A DNA stretch of 64,000 bases from an uncultured Caulobacterales bacterium (lineage in GTDB: Bacteria > Pseudomonadota > Alphaproteobacteria > Caulobacterales > Caulobacteraceae): contig CAIOJR010000101.1 of the NCBI GenBank assembly GCA_903858685.1, positions 1 through 64,000 of the forward strand, read 5' to 3'. Every line of letters begins with the position of its first letter. Within the stretch, counting starts at the first letter, position 1. Below are positions 1 through 9,168 of the stretch, one piece after another. The translations under genes were made by a program, and so were the position numbers. The notes under the pieces were generated by a model, which worked only from the letters and a program-made list of their open reading frames with translations, was not told where the DNA came from and made no database searches.

Positions 1-2962
1 CTTCGCCGGGCTTGGCCCCCTGGGCCATCTTGATCTGGATGTCGTCGGCATTAACCAGATATTCGGTCGTCACGCCAAAACGCCCTGACGCCACCTGCTT
101 GATGGCCGAGCGCATGGAATCGCCATTGGGCAGGGGCTTGAAGCGATCCGACTCCTCGCCGCCTTCGCCCGTATTGGAACGCCCGCCGATGCGGTTCATG
201 GCGATGGCGAGCGTGGTGTGCGCCTCGCGGCTGATGGAGCCGAAGCTCATCGCGCCGGTGGAGAAGCGCCGGACAATCTGCGAGGCGGGTTCAACCTCGT
301 CCAGCGGGATCGGCTTGTCGGCGGGACGGAAATCGATCAGACCGCGCAGCGTCAGCAGGCGCTGGCTCTGCTCATTGATGCCGGCGGCGAACTCCGCATA
401 GGCGCCGGGCAGGTTGCCGCGAACGGCGTGCTGCAGCTTGGCGACCGTTTCGGGCGTCCAGGCGTGCTCCTCGCCCCGGATGCGATAGGCATAGGCGCCG
501 CCCACATCCAGCATGTTGCGATAGACCGGGTTGTCGCCATAGGCGTCGGCATGGCGGCGCGCCGTTTCTTCCGCCACCTGGTTGACGCCGATTCCCTCGA
601 CCGTGGTCACTGTGCCCGTGAAATAGGTGTCCACGAAGGCCGAGGACAGGCCCACAGCGTCAAAGATCTGGGCGCCGCAATAGGACTGATAGGTCGAAAT
701 GCCCATCTTGGACATGACCTTCAAAATGCCCTTGCCTATGGCCTTGATATAGTTCTTGCGCAGGTCGTAGGCGCTGATTTCCAGCCCTTTGGAAACGCGG
801 ATGTCCTCGATGGTCTCGAAGGCCAGATAGGGGTTTACCGCCTCTGCGCCATAACCCGCCAGCACGCAGAAATGGTGAACTTCACGGGCCTCTCCGGTCT
901 CGATCACAAGGCCGGTCTGCATGCGCAGCCCCTGACGGATCAGGTGGTGATGCACCGCCGCCGTGGCCAAGGCCGCGGGAATGGCGATGCGGTCGGCAGA
1001 CGCCGCCCGGTCCGACAGGATCAGGATATTGTGGTCGGCCAGAACCGCGTCCGTGGCGCGATAGCACATCCGCTCCAGCGCCAGCGCCATACCGGTTGCC
1101 CCCTCGCTGGCGGGCCAGGTGATGTCCAGCGTCTTGGTGCGGAAGGCGCCGTCCAGGACTTCGGAGACGGAGCGGATCTTGGTCAGGTCCGCATCGGTCA
1201 GCACGGGCTGGGCCACTTCCAGACGCTTGTGGGTCCCCGCATGGTGGCCCAAAAGGTTAGGGCGCGGCCCGATCATCGAGACCAGCGACATGACCAGCTC
1301 TTCCCGGATCGGGTCGATGGGCGGGTTGGTGACCTGGGCGAAGTTTTGCTTGAAATAGTCGTAGAGCAGGCGCGAGCGGCGCGACAGGACCGCGATCGGC
1401 GTGTCCACGCCCATGGAGCCGATGGGGTCTTCCCCATTGATGGCCATGGGCTCCAGGAAGCGGCTAATGTCTTCCTGCGTGTAGCCAAAGGCCTGCTGGC
1501 GGTCGAGCAGGGGCGCCGGATCATTGGGGCGCAGCTCCTCTTCCTCTGCCGCCAACGCATCTATGGCCAGAGGGTCAGAGAGGATGGAGGCTGGTAGTTC
1601 CTCCAGCTTGTACTGGGTGGCGTGCAGCCAGTCGGCATAGGGCTCGGCGGAGGCTAGCGAGGCCTTGATTTCCTCATCTTCGATGATGCGGCCCTGTTCG
1701 AGGTCGATCAGCAGCATCTTGCCCGGCTGCAGGCGCCATTTGCGTACGATGTTCTTCTCGGCGATGGGAAGAACCCCGGATTCCGAGGCCATCACCACAT
1801 GGTCGTCATCGGTGACGAGGAAGCGGGCAGGGCGCAGGCCGTTCCGGTCCAGCGTGGCGCCGATCTGGCGACCGTCGGTGAAGGCGATGGCGGCGGGGCC
1901 GTCCCAAGGCTCCATCAGGGCGGCGTAATATTCGTAAAACGCCTTGCGCTTGGGGTCCATCAGCGGATTTCCCGCCCAGGCTTCGGGGATCAGCATCATG
2001 ACCGCATGGGCCAGCGGATAGCCGCCTGCCACCAGAAGCTCGAGCGCATTGTCCAGGCACGCCGTGTCCGACTGGCCGTGCGGGATCAGCGGCCACATCT
2101 TGTCCAGATCCGGTCCCAGCAGGTCCGATTCCAGCGTGCGTCGGCGCGCATTCATCCAGTTGACGTTTCCGCGCACCGTGTTGATCTCGCCGTTATGAGC
2201 GATGTAGCGATAGGGGTGGGCCAGCTTCCAGGACGGGAAGGTGTTGGTGGAAAAGCGCTGGTGGACCATGGCCAGGGCTGATTTGGTCAGGGGGTTGCGC
2301 AGGTCCTCGTAGAAGCTGCCGACCTGGTCAGCCAGAAGCAGACCCTTATAGACCACGGTGCGGGTCGAGAAGGACGGCACATAGAACTGGTCCAGATCAG
2401 GAATGCCGCGACGCCGGGCCAACTCCGCCAGAGGGTTCTGGGTCTGCTTGCGGATCGACAGCAACTTGCGTTCGAACGCGTCCTGATCCTTCACATTCGG
2501 GCCGCGGCCGATGATCGCCTGACGGATCACCGGCATCTGCTCCAGCACCGTGGTTCCGAGGCCGGTCGTATCCACCGGCACTTCACGCCAGCCGATCAGC
2601 TCCTGCCCCTCGGTGCGCACAAAGCGTTCCAGTTGCTGGATCGCAGCGTTGCGGGCGGTCTGCTCCTTCGGCAGAAAGCACATGGCGACCGCATAATCGC
2701 CGGGCGCGGGCAGGGTCAGGTCGTGCTTCGTCGCCCAGTCGCGCAAAAGCTCGTCCGGAATCTGGATCAAAATGCCGGCGCCATCGCCCACCAGCGGGTC
2801 TGCGCCCACAGCGCCCCGATGGTCGATATTGACCAGAATTTCGAGACCACGACCCACGATGTCGTGCGATTTCAGGCCCTTGATATTGGCGATGAAACCG
2901 ACGCCGCAGGCGTCATGCTCGTTGGCCGGGTCATACAGACCCTGTCTTTCTGGCGCAGTCAT
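1..2962 (-). CDS. gltB: Glutamate synthase (NADPH) large subunit, amino-terminal part (runs off left edge)
   Basis: This is the class II glutamine amidotransferase/FMN iron-sulfur subunit of GOGAT, which makes two glutamates from glutamine and 2-oxoglutarate. Read on the minus strand from ATG at 2960-2962, the protein begins MTAPERQGLYDP and soon reaches ACGVGF, whose Cys becomes the catalytic amino-terminus after propeptide removal. About 987 of the usual roughly 1,500 residues are inside the window. The last visible residues, QIKMAQGAKPGE, are a signature of the FMN-binding synthase domain, so the FMN/3Fe-4S end and the glucan-like carboxy-terminal domain lie beyond position 1. A gltD gene is not seen here. 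The first 1.6 kb also carry long plus-strand frames, which are shadows. Confidence 0.95.
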   Translation of the reverse strand, partial: MTAPERQGLYDPANEHDACGVGFIANIKGLKSHDIVGRGLEILVNIDHRGAVGADPLVGDGAGILIQIPDELLRDWATKHDLTLPAPGDYAVAMCFLPKEQTARNAAIQQLERFVRTEGQELIGWREVPVDTTGLGTTVLEQMPVIRQAIIGRGPNVKDQDAFERKLLSIRKQTQNPLAELARRRGIPDLDQFYVPSFSTRTVVYKGLLLADQVGSFYEDLRNPLTKSALAMVHQRFSTNTFPSWKLAHPYRYIAHNGEINTVRGNVNWMNARRRTLESDLLGPDLDKMWPLIPHGQSDTACLDNALELLVAGGYPLAHAVMMLIPEAWAGNPLMDPKRKAFYEYYAALMEPWDGPAAIAFTDGRQIGATLDRNGLRPARFLVTDDDHVVMASESGVLPIAEKNIVRKWRLQPGKMLLIDLEQGRIIEDEEIKASLASAEPYADWLHATQYKLEELPASILSDPLAIDALAAEEEELRPNDPAPLLDRQQAFGYTQEDISRFLEPMAINGEDPIGSMGVDTPIAVLSRRSRLLYDYFKQNFAQVTNPPIDPIREELVMSLVSMIGPRPNLLGHHAGTHKRLEVAQPVLTDADLTKIRSVSEVLDGAFRTKTLDITWPASEGATGMALALERMCYRATDAVLADHNILILSDRAASADRIAIPAALATAAVHHHLIRQGLRMQTGLVIETGEAREVHHFCVLAGYGAEAVNPYLAFETIEDIRVSKGLEISAYDLRKNYIKAIGKGILKVMSKMGISTYQSYCGAQIFDAVGLSSAFVDTYFTGTVTTVEGIGVNQVAEETARRHADAYGDNPVYRNMLDVGGAYAYRIRGEEHAWTPETVAKLQHAVRGNLPGAYAEFAAGINEQSQRLLTLRGLIDFRPADKPIPLDEVEPASQIVRRFSTGAMSFGSISREAHTTLAIAMNRIGGRSNTGEGGEESDRFKPLPNGDSMRSAIKQVASGRFGVTTEYLVNADDIQIKMAQGAKPGE

Positions 2963-3238
2963 TTTCAATATCCCTGTACAGGCGGGCTCTTTCGCAAAGC
3001 GATCGAACGCGCACGCATACACGCACGGGGGCGCTGCAAAAAGCGTCTCCGTTCAGTGAAGCCATAATTCATCATAGCAGACCAACCCGGCCCGTGATCC
3101 CCAGTTGTCTGCAGTTTCTCTGTCGGCGCCATCAGCTTTACTTGAGCCCACTGATTTTGCTGGCTTCTGACGAAGCTGATGATGACAATGGTTTGCAACA
3201 CGTCACGTCGCCGCTCATGGCGCCCAGAGGAAACCCGG

Positions 3239-4012
3239 ATGGATCTTCAGCTCAAGGACAAGGTCGTCTTCATCGCAGGCGCCAGCCGGGGCATAGGGCT
3301 TGGCATTGTCGAGGCCCTTCTGGCGGAAGGGGCGCGGGTCGCCATGACCGCGCGCGGCGCGGATGCGCTGGAGTCTGAGCGGACGCGGCTGGCCGCGATC
3401 CATGGCGCCGAGCGTCTCTGGACGTTCGCCGGGGACATGCGCGATCCGGCGGTGATCGAAGAGGCAGTCGATCGGACCGAAGCGGCGTTCGGACCGATCT
3501 GGGGCGCGGTCGCCAATGTTGGGCTGCATCCCTGTCCGCCAGGATTTGACGTCGACGACGCCACCTGGGACGCGGGCTTGAGTCAGAACCTCGACTCCGC
3601 CTTTCGCCTCTCGCGCTCTGTTTTGCGCAGAATGACCCCGCGTGGCGAGGGGGCGCTTCTGCTGATCAGCTCGATCGCCGGGCTCGGCGCGCTGGGCACG
3701 CCCCTGACCTATGGCGTCTCCAAGGCCGCGATGAACCACCTGACCAAGGAACTGGCGCGGATTGCGGGTCCGTCCGGCGTCCGGGTCAACGCCATTGCGC
3801 CGGGAAATATCATCTTCCCAGGCGGAGATTGGGAAAATCGCTCCACCGGCCCGCGCGGCGATTCCTGGAAGCGCTGGATTGATCGCGAAGTGCCCTTGAA
3901 GCGCTTTGGTCACCCGCACGAGATCGGCCTGCCCGCCGCTTTCCTGCTCAGTCCGGCCGCCGCCTTCATGACGGGCGCGGTGGTTCCGGTGGACGGCGGG
4001 CAGACCCGTTAG
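3239..4012 (+). CDS. SDR family NAD(P)-dependent oxidoreductase
   Basis: Classical short-chain dehydrogenase/reductase of 257 residues. The nucleotide-binding loop GASRGIG is at residues 14-20, the active site has Ser144/145, Tyr158 and Lys162 (YGVSK), and Asn117 completes the tetrad. ATG at 3239 is chosen because AGAGGA lies just upstream and the protein then starts at the normal distance from the Rossmann loop; a longer in-frame start at 3179 would add an unlikely 20 residues. It ends TGAVVPVDGGQTR, the typical SDR carboxy-terminus. The substrate cannot be read from sequence. It is divergent from gltB and stands alone, so it is probably monocistronic. Confidence 0.9.
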   Translation: MDLQLKDKVVFIAGASRGIGLGIVEALLAEGARVAMTARGADALESERTRLAAIHGAERLWTFAGDMRDPAVIEEAVDRTEAAFGPIWGAVANVGLHPCPPGFDVDDATWDAGLSQNLDSAFRLSRSVLRRMTPRGEGALLLISSIAGLGALGTPLTYGVSKAAMNHLTKELARIAGPSGVRVNAIAPGNIIFPGGDWENRSTGPRGDSWKRWIDREVPLKRFGHPHEIGLPAAFLLSPAAAFMTGAVVPVDGGQTR

Positions 4013-4089
4013 GGGCTCGCCCATTTCGCGTCTCAATCTCGCGATAGTCGTCGCCTTCGGCCTTGATGTCGTCTTGTGAGGAGCAGGGT

Positions 4090-4701
4090 TTGCGCAATAG
4101 CTTGCTGGGTATAGCGGCGTCGCTGGTCTTGATTGGCGGCGCCTGGGGGGCGCAGGCCGCCGCCGGACTGGACCGCTCCGTTCTGGACGAGATCAATTTT
4201 GCGCGCAGCCATCCGTTCCAATATGCTGTGCGGCTGCGTCAGAGCCTGGCGGGCGAACATGCAGGCGCCCGATACGCCAGCGTGACGGATGCAGATCCTG
4301 ACGCGGTTGACGATGCGCTCGCCTTTCTGGCCAGGCAGCCCCCGCTGGCGCCCCTTTCCCAGGACGACCGGCTGGCGGCTTCAGCGCAGGATCATATACG
4401 GGCGCAGGGCCCCACGGGCGAAATCGGCCACGATGAGGCCGGCGGCGTCAGCTTTGGCGCGCGTCTGAAGCGACACGGGGTCTGGGCGGGCCTGTCGGCG
4501 GAGAATATCTCTTACGGCTACGACAAGGCGCCAGACGTCGTGCGGCAGTTGATCATCGACAGCGGGATCGCCAGTCGCGCGCATCGCAAGAACATCTTTG
4601 ATCCCACGCTCAGTCTGGCGGGCGTCAGTTGCGGCGCCCATTCGGCCTATGGCGCCATGTGCGTGATCGACTTTGCGGGCGCTCTGGCCCCATCGCACTA
4701 G
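4090..4701 (+). CDS. Secreted CAP (SCP/PR1-like) domain protein
   Basis: A TTG start at 4090 is preferred because GAGGAG sits at 4078-4083 and because it gives a clean signal peptide (RNSLLGIAASLVLIGG then a small-residue AQAAA cleavage region). ATG at 4066 is possible but would put acidic residues in front of the signal. The mature part of about 180 residues has the CAP family pattern: AEN followed by Ile-Ser, and HRKNIFDP near the carboxy-terminus. CAP proteins are extracytoplasmic and their bacterial function is mostly unknown. Two late Cys residues (SCGAHSAYGAMC) could form a disulfide. Its stop overlaps the stop of the convergent gene by four bases. Confidence 0.82.
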   Translation: MRNSLLGIAASLVLIGGAWGAQAAAGLDRSVLDEINFARSHPFQYAVRLRQSLAGEHAGARYASVTDADPDAVDDALAFLARQPPLAPLSQDDRLAASAQDHIRAQGPTGEIGHDEAGGVSFGARLKRHGVWAGLSAENISYGYDKAPDVVRQLIIDSGIASRAHRKNIFDPTLSLAGVSCGAHSAYGAMCVIDFAGALAPSH

Positions 4702-5045
4702 GCGGGTTCCTGCGCGTCTTCCATCATGTGGCTCCAGCGCACAAAACTGTTCCAGATCGCGATCCCTGAAAAGGCAGCCCCGGTCACGGCCCCACCAAAC
4801 ATGCCCAGCCAGTAGCTGCCGATCACCAGATTTCGGCGCATGTCAGTCATATGCAGGGCTGTAGAGACATTGGCGCCCACCAGCATTCCCAGAAAGGCGC
4901 CGACAAAAGACAGCACTGCGCTGGCGGCGCCCATGGCCAGAAGAAACGCGCCAAGCCATCTTGTGCGCTCGAACACCATCAACAACAGCCCCACCAGAAC
5001 GGCGCCTCCGCCATAGGGGAGCATGAAGAACAGGTCCAGATCCAC
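4698..5045 (-). CDS. Small integral membrane protein of unknown function
   Basis: A 115-residue protein with three or more hydrophobic segments: an early one after MDLDLFFMLPYGGG, a second around WLGAFLLAMGAASAVLSF, and one around YWLGMFGGAVTGAAF. The tail WSHMMEDAQEPA is polar. No catalytic motif is visible and I do not recognise the family. The coding assignment rests on uninterrupted hydrophobic segments with charged boundaries and on its end-to-end packing with the CAP gene. It is transcribed away from the AT-rich gap at 5046-5271. Confidence 0.6.
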   Translation of the reverse strand: MDLDLFFMLPYGGGAVLVGLLLMVFERTRWLGAFLLAMGAASAVLSFVGAFLGMLVGANVSTALHMTDMRRNLVIGSYWLGMFGGAVTGAAFSGIAIWNSFVRWSHMMEDAQEPA

Positions 5046-5271
5046 AATCTCACTCCTCTTTTTCGGGGCTGTGATTATTGATTTGTACGTTGGTGGTAGG
5101 CGTAACCGGTGAAATCGATATTTGGAGAGAATATATAAGACAAAAATTGCGGTTTGGAAAATGACTTTATGAAATATTTCTATCCAATTTAACGGTTTAT
5201 AGCGTTTTGTATGTCACTTAATATTTAAAGATCATTACCGATTGTTTGGTTTCGCTGTTGGTGAATTGTTA

Positions 5272-6795
5272 ATGATGAATTTTCGGTCAATCATTCGTCG
5301 TTTCATTGCCAATCGTCGCGGCAATGTCGCGGTCATCACTGTGCTTGTGATGATCCCCATGTGCATCGCCGCAGGGGGCATGTTGGACATCAGCCAGCTC
5401 TTGTCCGCCAAATCAGTCGCTCAGGACGCTTTGGATGCGGCCTCTCTCTATGCCGCGAGATCCACCTCGACCGATCCTGTTGTCCTGCAGCAGGTCACCA
5501 CGACAGCCTTTAACGCCAACATCTCAGGCACGGCGGCGCAGGCTGCGGTTTTGCAGTCCTTCGCCTATAACGCCACGACCCGTCAGATCACCGCGGTTGC
5601 GGGTGGAACCTTCACTCCGACCTTCGGCAAGGTGCTGGGCATTTCGACCATGCCTTACAGCGTTTCGACCCAGACCCTGCGGCAGACGGACGGCACGCTG
5701 GAAGTGGCGCTTGTGCTCGACAACACCTGGTCGATGAGTGTGCCGCTGGACGGCTCCTCCACCAAGATCGCTGTTCTGAAGACGGCCGCGCAGAACCTCG
5801 TCAACACGATCATGACAACCCAGAACGCCGGGAATGTGAAGATCGCGGTCGTGCCTTATGCAGACTATGTGAATGTGGGAACCGCCAACCGGTCTGCGAG
5901 CTGGATGTCAGTTGCGGCGGACTATTCCACCTCGACCGGCGGATCCGCCGCCGTCGTGGGCGGCCCGACCACCTGCGTGACGATCAGCACCAAGACGACG
6001 ACGACCTGCACGGGGGGCACGCAACAGACGGTCATCTCGTCCTATACGGACGGAATTCCCAACTACACTACCCAAACGGTGGGGCAGACCTGCACCAGCA
6101 AGACCACGTCCATCACCCCCTACCAGTCCTGCACCCAGAACCCGGCGCCAAAAGCCGCCGTCGCCCCGACGATCACAAATTATACCTGGTATGGCTGTGT
6201 CGCCAATCAGGTCCAGTCCAATGGATCGGTCCAGATGCCCGATCCCTCCACGCCCTATGTGGGGATCATGGCGTCCAGCCAGAAGTGCTTGACGGCGATC
6301 ACGCCCCTGACCACCAGCAGTACGGTCGTGACCGCCGCCATATCCGCGCTGGTGGTGAATATCGGCTCCTACAAGCCTGACACCTATATTCCTGCGGGTC
6401 TGATCTGGGGCGTGAACGTTCTGTCGCCAGCCGCGCCCTTCACGGACGGCGCCGCCTATGATCCGGCCAACAAGTCTCCCCGCAAGGCGATCGTGCTGAT
6501 GACCGATGGTTTCAATACGGAATATCTGAAATCAACCGGCCTTTTGGCGACGGGCACGACCGCTCAGGTCGCGCAGAGCTATACGGACCAGCTGGCCGTG
6601 TGCAACTACGCCAAGTCAAAGAACATCGAGGTCTATACGATCGGATTTGGCGTCACCGACCCGACGTCACTGTCGACCCTCCAATCCTGCGCCACCGACG
6701 CCAGCCACTATTTCGACGCGACCAGTTCGGCTGGCCTGCTGGCGGCCTTCACGACCATCGCCGGGTCCTTGCAGAATGTCCGCATCAGCGGGTGA
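5272..6795 (+). CDS. TadE/TadG-like pilus-associated protein with von Willebrand factor A domain
   Basis: About 507 residues. The amino-terminal part RRGNVAVITVLVMIPM is the Flp pilus TadE/G-like membrane anchor. It is followed by an Ala/Thr-rich periplasmic region and a von Willebrand A domain. The metal-ion site reads LVLDNTWSMSVP, a DxTxS-type variant of the usual DxSxS, and the second signature VLMTDGFNTEY comes late. Between them is a long Thr- and Cys-rich insertion (roughly residues 215-330). ATG at 5272 or 5275 is preferred over the TTG at 5242. TadG-like proteins act at the cell surface with Flp pili, but no other tad gene is nearby, so it may be an orphan adhesin or envelope protein. 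Confidence 0.85.
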   Translation: MMNFRSIIRRFIANRRGNVAVITVLVMIPMCIAAGGMLDISQLLSAKSVAQDALDAASLYAARSTSTDPVVLQQVTTTAFNANISGTAAQAAVLQSFAYNATTRQITAVAGGTFTPTFGKVLGISTMPYSVSTQTLRQTDGTLEVALVLDNTWSMSVPLDGSSTKIAVLKTAAQNLVNTIMTTQNAGNVKIAVVPYADYVNVGTANRSASWMSVAADYSTSTGGSAAVVGGPTTCVTISTKTTTTCTGGTQQTVISSYTDGIPNYTTQTVGQTCTSKTTSITPYQSCTQNPAPKAAVAPTITNYTWYGCVANQVQSNGSVQMPDPSTPYVGIMASSQKCLTAITPLTTSSTVVTAAISALVVNIGSYKPDTYIPAGLIWGVNVLSPAAPFTDGAAYDPANKSPRKAIVLMTDGFNTEYLKSTGLLATGTTAQVAQSYTDQLAVCNYAKSKNIEVYTIGFGVTDPTSLSTLQSCATDASHYFDATSSAGLLAAFTTIAGSLQNVRISG

Positions 6796-6821
6796 GTTTG
6801 ACCGGGCCGTTCGCCGAGGTC

Positions 6822-7442
6822 TCACTCATGGCTGGCCTGAGGGGGTGAAGTCGGCGGGGGCGTCGTCGGGCCTGGCGGCGGCATGGGGGCCAGAGGTGGA
6901 CAGTTCGATTTCAAGCTGACGCCCTTCAGATAGGCGCGTCGGACAAAGCCCGCCAATAGGCTCGCCCGAACCATTTCAGTTTTTTTCTCGGCGCCCGACA
7001 TCTTGCGAACGATCGACCGCAGCGGAATGACGCCTTCCGCCGCGGAGGTCAGAGCCTCGACGCCCGCCTCTGTGGCGAACGCGGCCCCCTTGCTGAGATC
7101 GCTGCGCTGATCTGCGGGTTTGGGCAGGTCTATGTCAGGGCCAAGCGCCAGATCAAGTTCACGGACGGCTGCCGCGATCGTCCCACAGTCTGTCAGGTCC
7201 TTCAGGTCGTAGGGGGCGGCCTTGGCGCGAGCCAGCACGGGGGGGATCGACTTCTGGTTCACGTTCAGGTCGCGCAGAGGCGCCTGGGCCGCTGTGCCGA
7301 CCCCTGTCGCGACGGTCTGGCTGGCTTGCATGGTGACGGTGACTGCCGATGGTTGGGGACTGTTCGCCGCACATCCTGCCAGTATGGCGTTCAGCGCCAA
7401 CAGGACCAGAGGGCGGACGGAAGGTTTGCTTTTCTTGTCCAT
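6822..7442 (-). CDS. Putative lipoprotein with proline-rich tail
   Basis: Starting at ATG 7442, the 206-residue product begins MDKKSKPSVRPLVLLALNAILAG then Cys, a lipoprotein signal with lipobox LAGC. The mature part is soluble and has no motif I recognise. It ends in a Pro-rich stretch (PPLAPMPPPGPTTPPP). Longer in-frame starts exist up to 7565 but would place about 40 Arg/His-rich residues before the signal, which is unlikely. It is convergent with the TadG-like gene, 26 bases away. Function unknown; probably anchored in the outer membrane or the periplasmic face of the inner membrane. Confidence 0.75.
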   Translation of the reverse strand: MDKKSKPSVRPLVLLALNAILAGCAANSPQPSAVTVTMQASQTVATGVGTAAQAPLRDLNVNQKSIPPVLARAKAAPYDLKDLTDCGTIAAAVRELDLALGPDIDLPKPADQRSDLSKGAAFATEAGVEALTSAAEGVIPLRSIVRKMSGAEKKTEMVRASLLAGFVRRAYLKGVSLKSNCPPLAPMPPPGPTTPPPTSPPQASHE

Positions 7443-7564
7443 GGCGGTGCGCCTGTGGTTTCGAGTTATAAGCCCCGTGAAAGATTTCAGTCTATAGATC
7501 GGCTGTCGCTCATTGCCCGCGCGCAGGTCGACGCCATGCCGCCTCCACTTAGGCCTGACCCGCA

Positions 7565-7578
7565 TTGAGGCGGGTCAA
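7565..7578. promoter_or_regulatory. Fnr/FixK-type box TTGA-N6-TCAA
   Basis: The palindrome TTGAGGCGGGTCAA lies 36-49 bases upstream of the CitE-like lyase start. It matches the core TTGA-N6-TCAA of Crp/Fnr-family operators but differs from full TTGAT-N4-ATCAA at both inner bases. The same core with an identical flanking pattern appears at 30070-30083. A small GC hairpin also overlaps its right arm, so it could instead be structural. Confidence 0.4.
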
Positions 7579-7613
7579 GCCGCCCGCTTCAGTCAGACTT
7601 TGGGCCTTCATTC

Positions 7614-8438
7614 ATGACCTTCGATCCGCGCAGCATCCTGTTCGTTCCCGGCGATCGGCCAGAGCGTTTCGCCAAGGCGCTGGCCAGCCCGGCAGATGCG
7701 ATCTGTATTGATCTGGAGGACGCCGTCGCGCCTGAGGCCAAGGCTTCAGCCCGTGCTTCGGCTCTCGATTTTCTCAAGACCTCGCCGGAAGCCGCCCGAA
7801 CCGTGCTGCGCCTGAATGCGCTCTCGACGGCCGCGGGAATGGTGGATGCTGCGGCGCTTCTGGAGGCCGGGGTTGCGCCCGCGGCCCTGATGACGCCGAA
7901 AGCAGAGTCGGCGGATGTGCTGGCTTCGCTCCATGCCGCCTTCGCCGGTCAGGGGGGACCCCAACCGCTCATTGCATTGGTGGAGTCGGCCGTGGGGCTC
8001 GCCCATGCAGGTGATCTGGCCAGAGCTCCCGGCGTTGTGGCTCTGGCGTTGGGGCCGATTGATCTGGCGGCGCAGCTTGGCGCGCAGTTTGACGAGCAGG
8101 CCCTTTCAACCATCCGCCTTCAGATTCGGCTTGGCGCGTCACGGGGCGGCGTCATGGCCTGGGACGGCCCGTCTCTGGCGATCGACGATCTGGCGCAGCT
8201 TTCGGCGGACGCCCGATCCGCAGCGGCCCTGGGTTTCAGCGGCAAGCTCTGCATTCATCCGGCTCAGGCCGCCACGGTCAATGCCGGCTTCACCCCGTCG
8301 ATCGAGGCGGTCGCCGCAGCCCGAACCGTGCTAGCGGCCGCGCAAGGGCAGGGCGGGGTCTTTCGCCTTGACGGCCGCATGATTGACGCGCCGGTTCTCG
8401 CCTCAGCCCGCAAGGTGCTGGCGCGCGCACGGCCCTAG
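7614..8438 (+). CDS. CitE-like HpcH/HpaI aldolase family CoA ester lyase
   Basis: A 274-residue TIM-barrel protein starting MTFDPRSILFVPGDRPERF. The amino-terminal RSILFVPGDRPER is the hallmark of the citrate lyase beta/malyl-CoA lyase family. ICIDLEDAVAPEAK carries the conserved Asp-Leu-Glu-Asp, and PKAES holds the usual Lys. KLCIHPAQ near the end is also characteristic. Family members cleave or condense 3-hydroxy-dicarboxylyl-CoA thioesters such as citramalyl- or malyl-CoA, releasing acetyl-CoA or pyruvate; the exact substrate is not evident. It converges on a PaaI-type thioesterase with a four-base overlap of stops. A candidate Fnr-type box lies upstream. Confidence 0.88.
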   Translation: MTFDPRSILFVPGDRPERFAKALASPADAICIDLEDAVAPEAKASARASALDFLKTSPEAARTVLRLNALSTAAGMVDAAALLEAGVAPAALMTPKAESADVLASLHAAFAGQGGPQPLIALVESAVGLAHAGDLARAPGVVALALGPIDLAAQLGAQFDEQALSTIRLQIRLGASRGGVMAWDGPSLAIDDLAQLSADARSAAALGFSGKLCIHPAQAATVNAGFTPSIEAVAAARTVLAAAQGQGGVFRLDGRMIDAPVLASARKVLARARP

Positions 8439-8899
8439 CCGCCGGCCAGAGCCGCCTTGGCCGCCCCCTCGACCTTGGTGCGGTCCATCAGTTGCACTGT
8501 CGAGCTCGCCTTGGCGAGTACGGCGCCGGTCACGTCTTTCAGGCGACCTTCGACGAAACAGGTGCGCCGACCGCGCCGCTCCACCCAAGCTTCCGCGATG
8601 ACGCGGCCGGGGCGGGCGGGGGCGAAGAAGCTGACCTTCAGTTCCAGAGACATGGGGACGGTGTCCGGACCCAGCATGGCGATCAGGGCGTGAGCCATCG
8701 CCGCATCAATCCATCCGGTGACAAAGCCGCCCTGAACCACGCCGCCGGAATGGCACATGTTGAGGCCGGCCTCATATTCCAGCTCCGCGCGACCTTCCGG
8801 GTTCATCTCGATCCGGCGCACGAAGCCCAGGGTCTGGGACAGCCCGTCCGCAGCCGGCATGGGTCTATCGGGCTCGGCGGTAGGGTGTGCAGGCGACAT
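8435..8899 (-). CDS. PaaI family (hotdog-fold) thioesterase
   Basis: A single hotdog domain of about 154 residues. The PaaI-type signature is visible as CHSGGVVQGGFVTGWIDAAM, the loop and central helix that holds the catalytic region, followed by LELKVSFFAPARPG, the beta-strand typical of 4HBT-type thioesterases. Members hydrolyse acyl- or phenylacyl-CoA thioesters in the cytosol. ATG at 8899 is chosen; a GTG at 8929 would add ten residues and cannot be excluded. It overlaps the stop of the CitE-like gene on the opposite strand. The substrate is not determinable, though the neighbourhood is rich in CoA-thioester enzymes. Confidence 0.85.
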   Translation of the reverse strand: MSPAHPTAEPDRPMPAADGLSQTLGFVRRIEMNPEGRAELEYEAGLNMCHSGGVVQGGFVTGWIDAAMAHALIAMLGPDTVPMSLELKVSFFAPARPGRVIAEAWVERRGRRTCFVEGRLKDVTGAVLAKASSTVQLMDRTKVEGAAKAALAGG

Positions 8900-9168
8900 C
8901 GTTTGTCTGGTCCCGGAATTGTTTTGCACAGCTAGCCTGAGCTTTCGCTTCGCGCAAAGTCTGACCCTGCGTCACCCGGCGCCCGAAGGACGCGTCCCGC
9001 AAAAATATGCGTTGGTCGCGCCAAATGGACAATTTAGCGGGTTGGCGAACAGTGCAAGGCAGGACTAGCATCCGGGAAACGCCGGTTCCGGAGTGGAGGG
9101 CGTCCCTTGGAACAGGGACTCGCCCGGACACTCTGCGACCAAGAGAGCGTCGCGGGAGGGAATTGATC

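Noticed and set aside
218..1597. 459-residue plus-strand open frame at the left edge
   Set aside because: Lies inside gltB, whose amino-terminal and FMN motifs are unambiguous on the minus strand.
3215..4036. 273-residue minus-strand open frame opposite the SDR
   Set aside because: The plus strand has the complete SDR motif set; this is its shadow.
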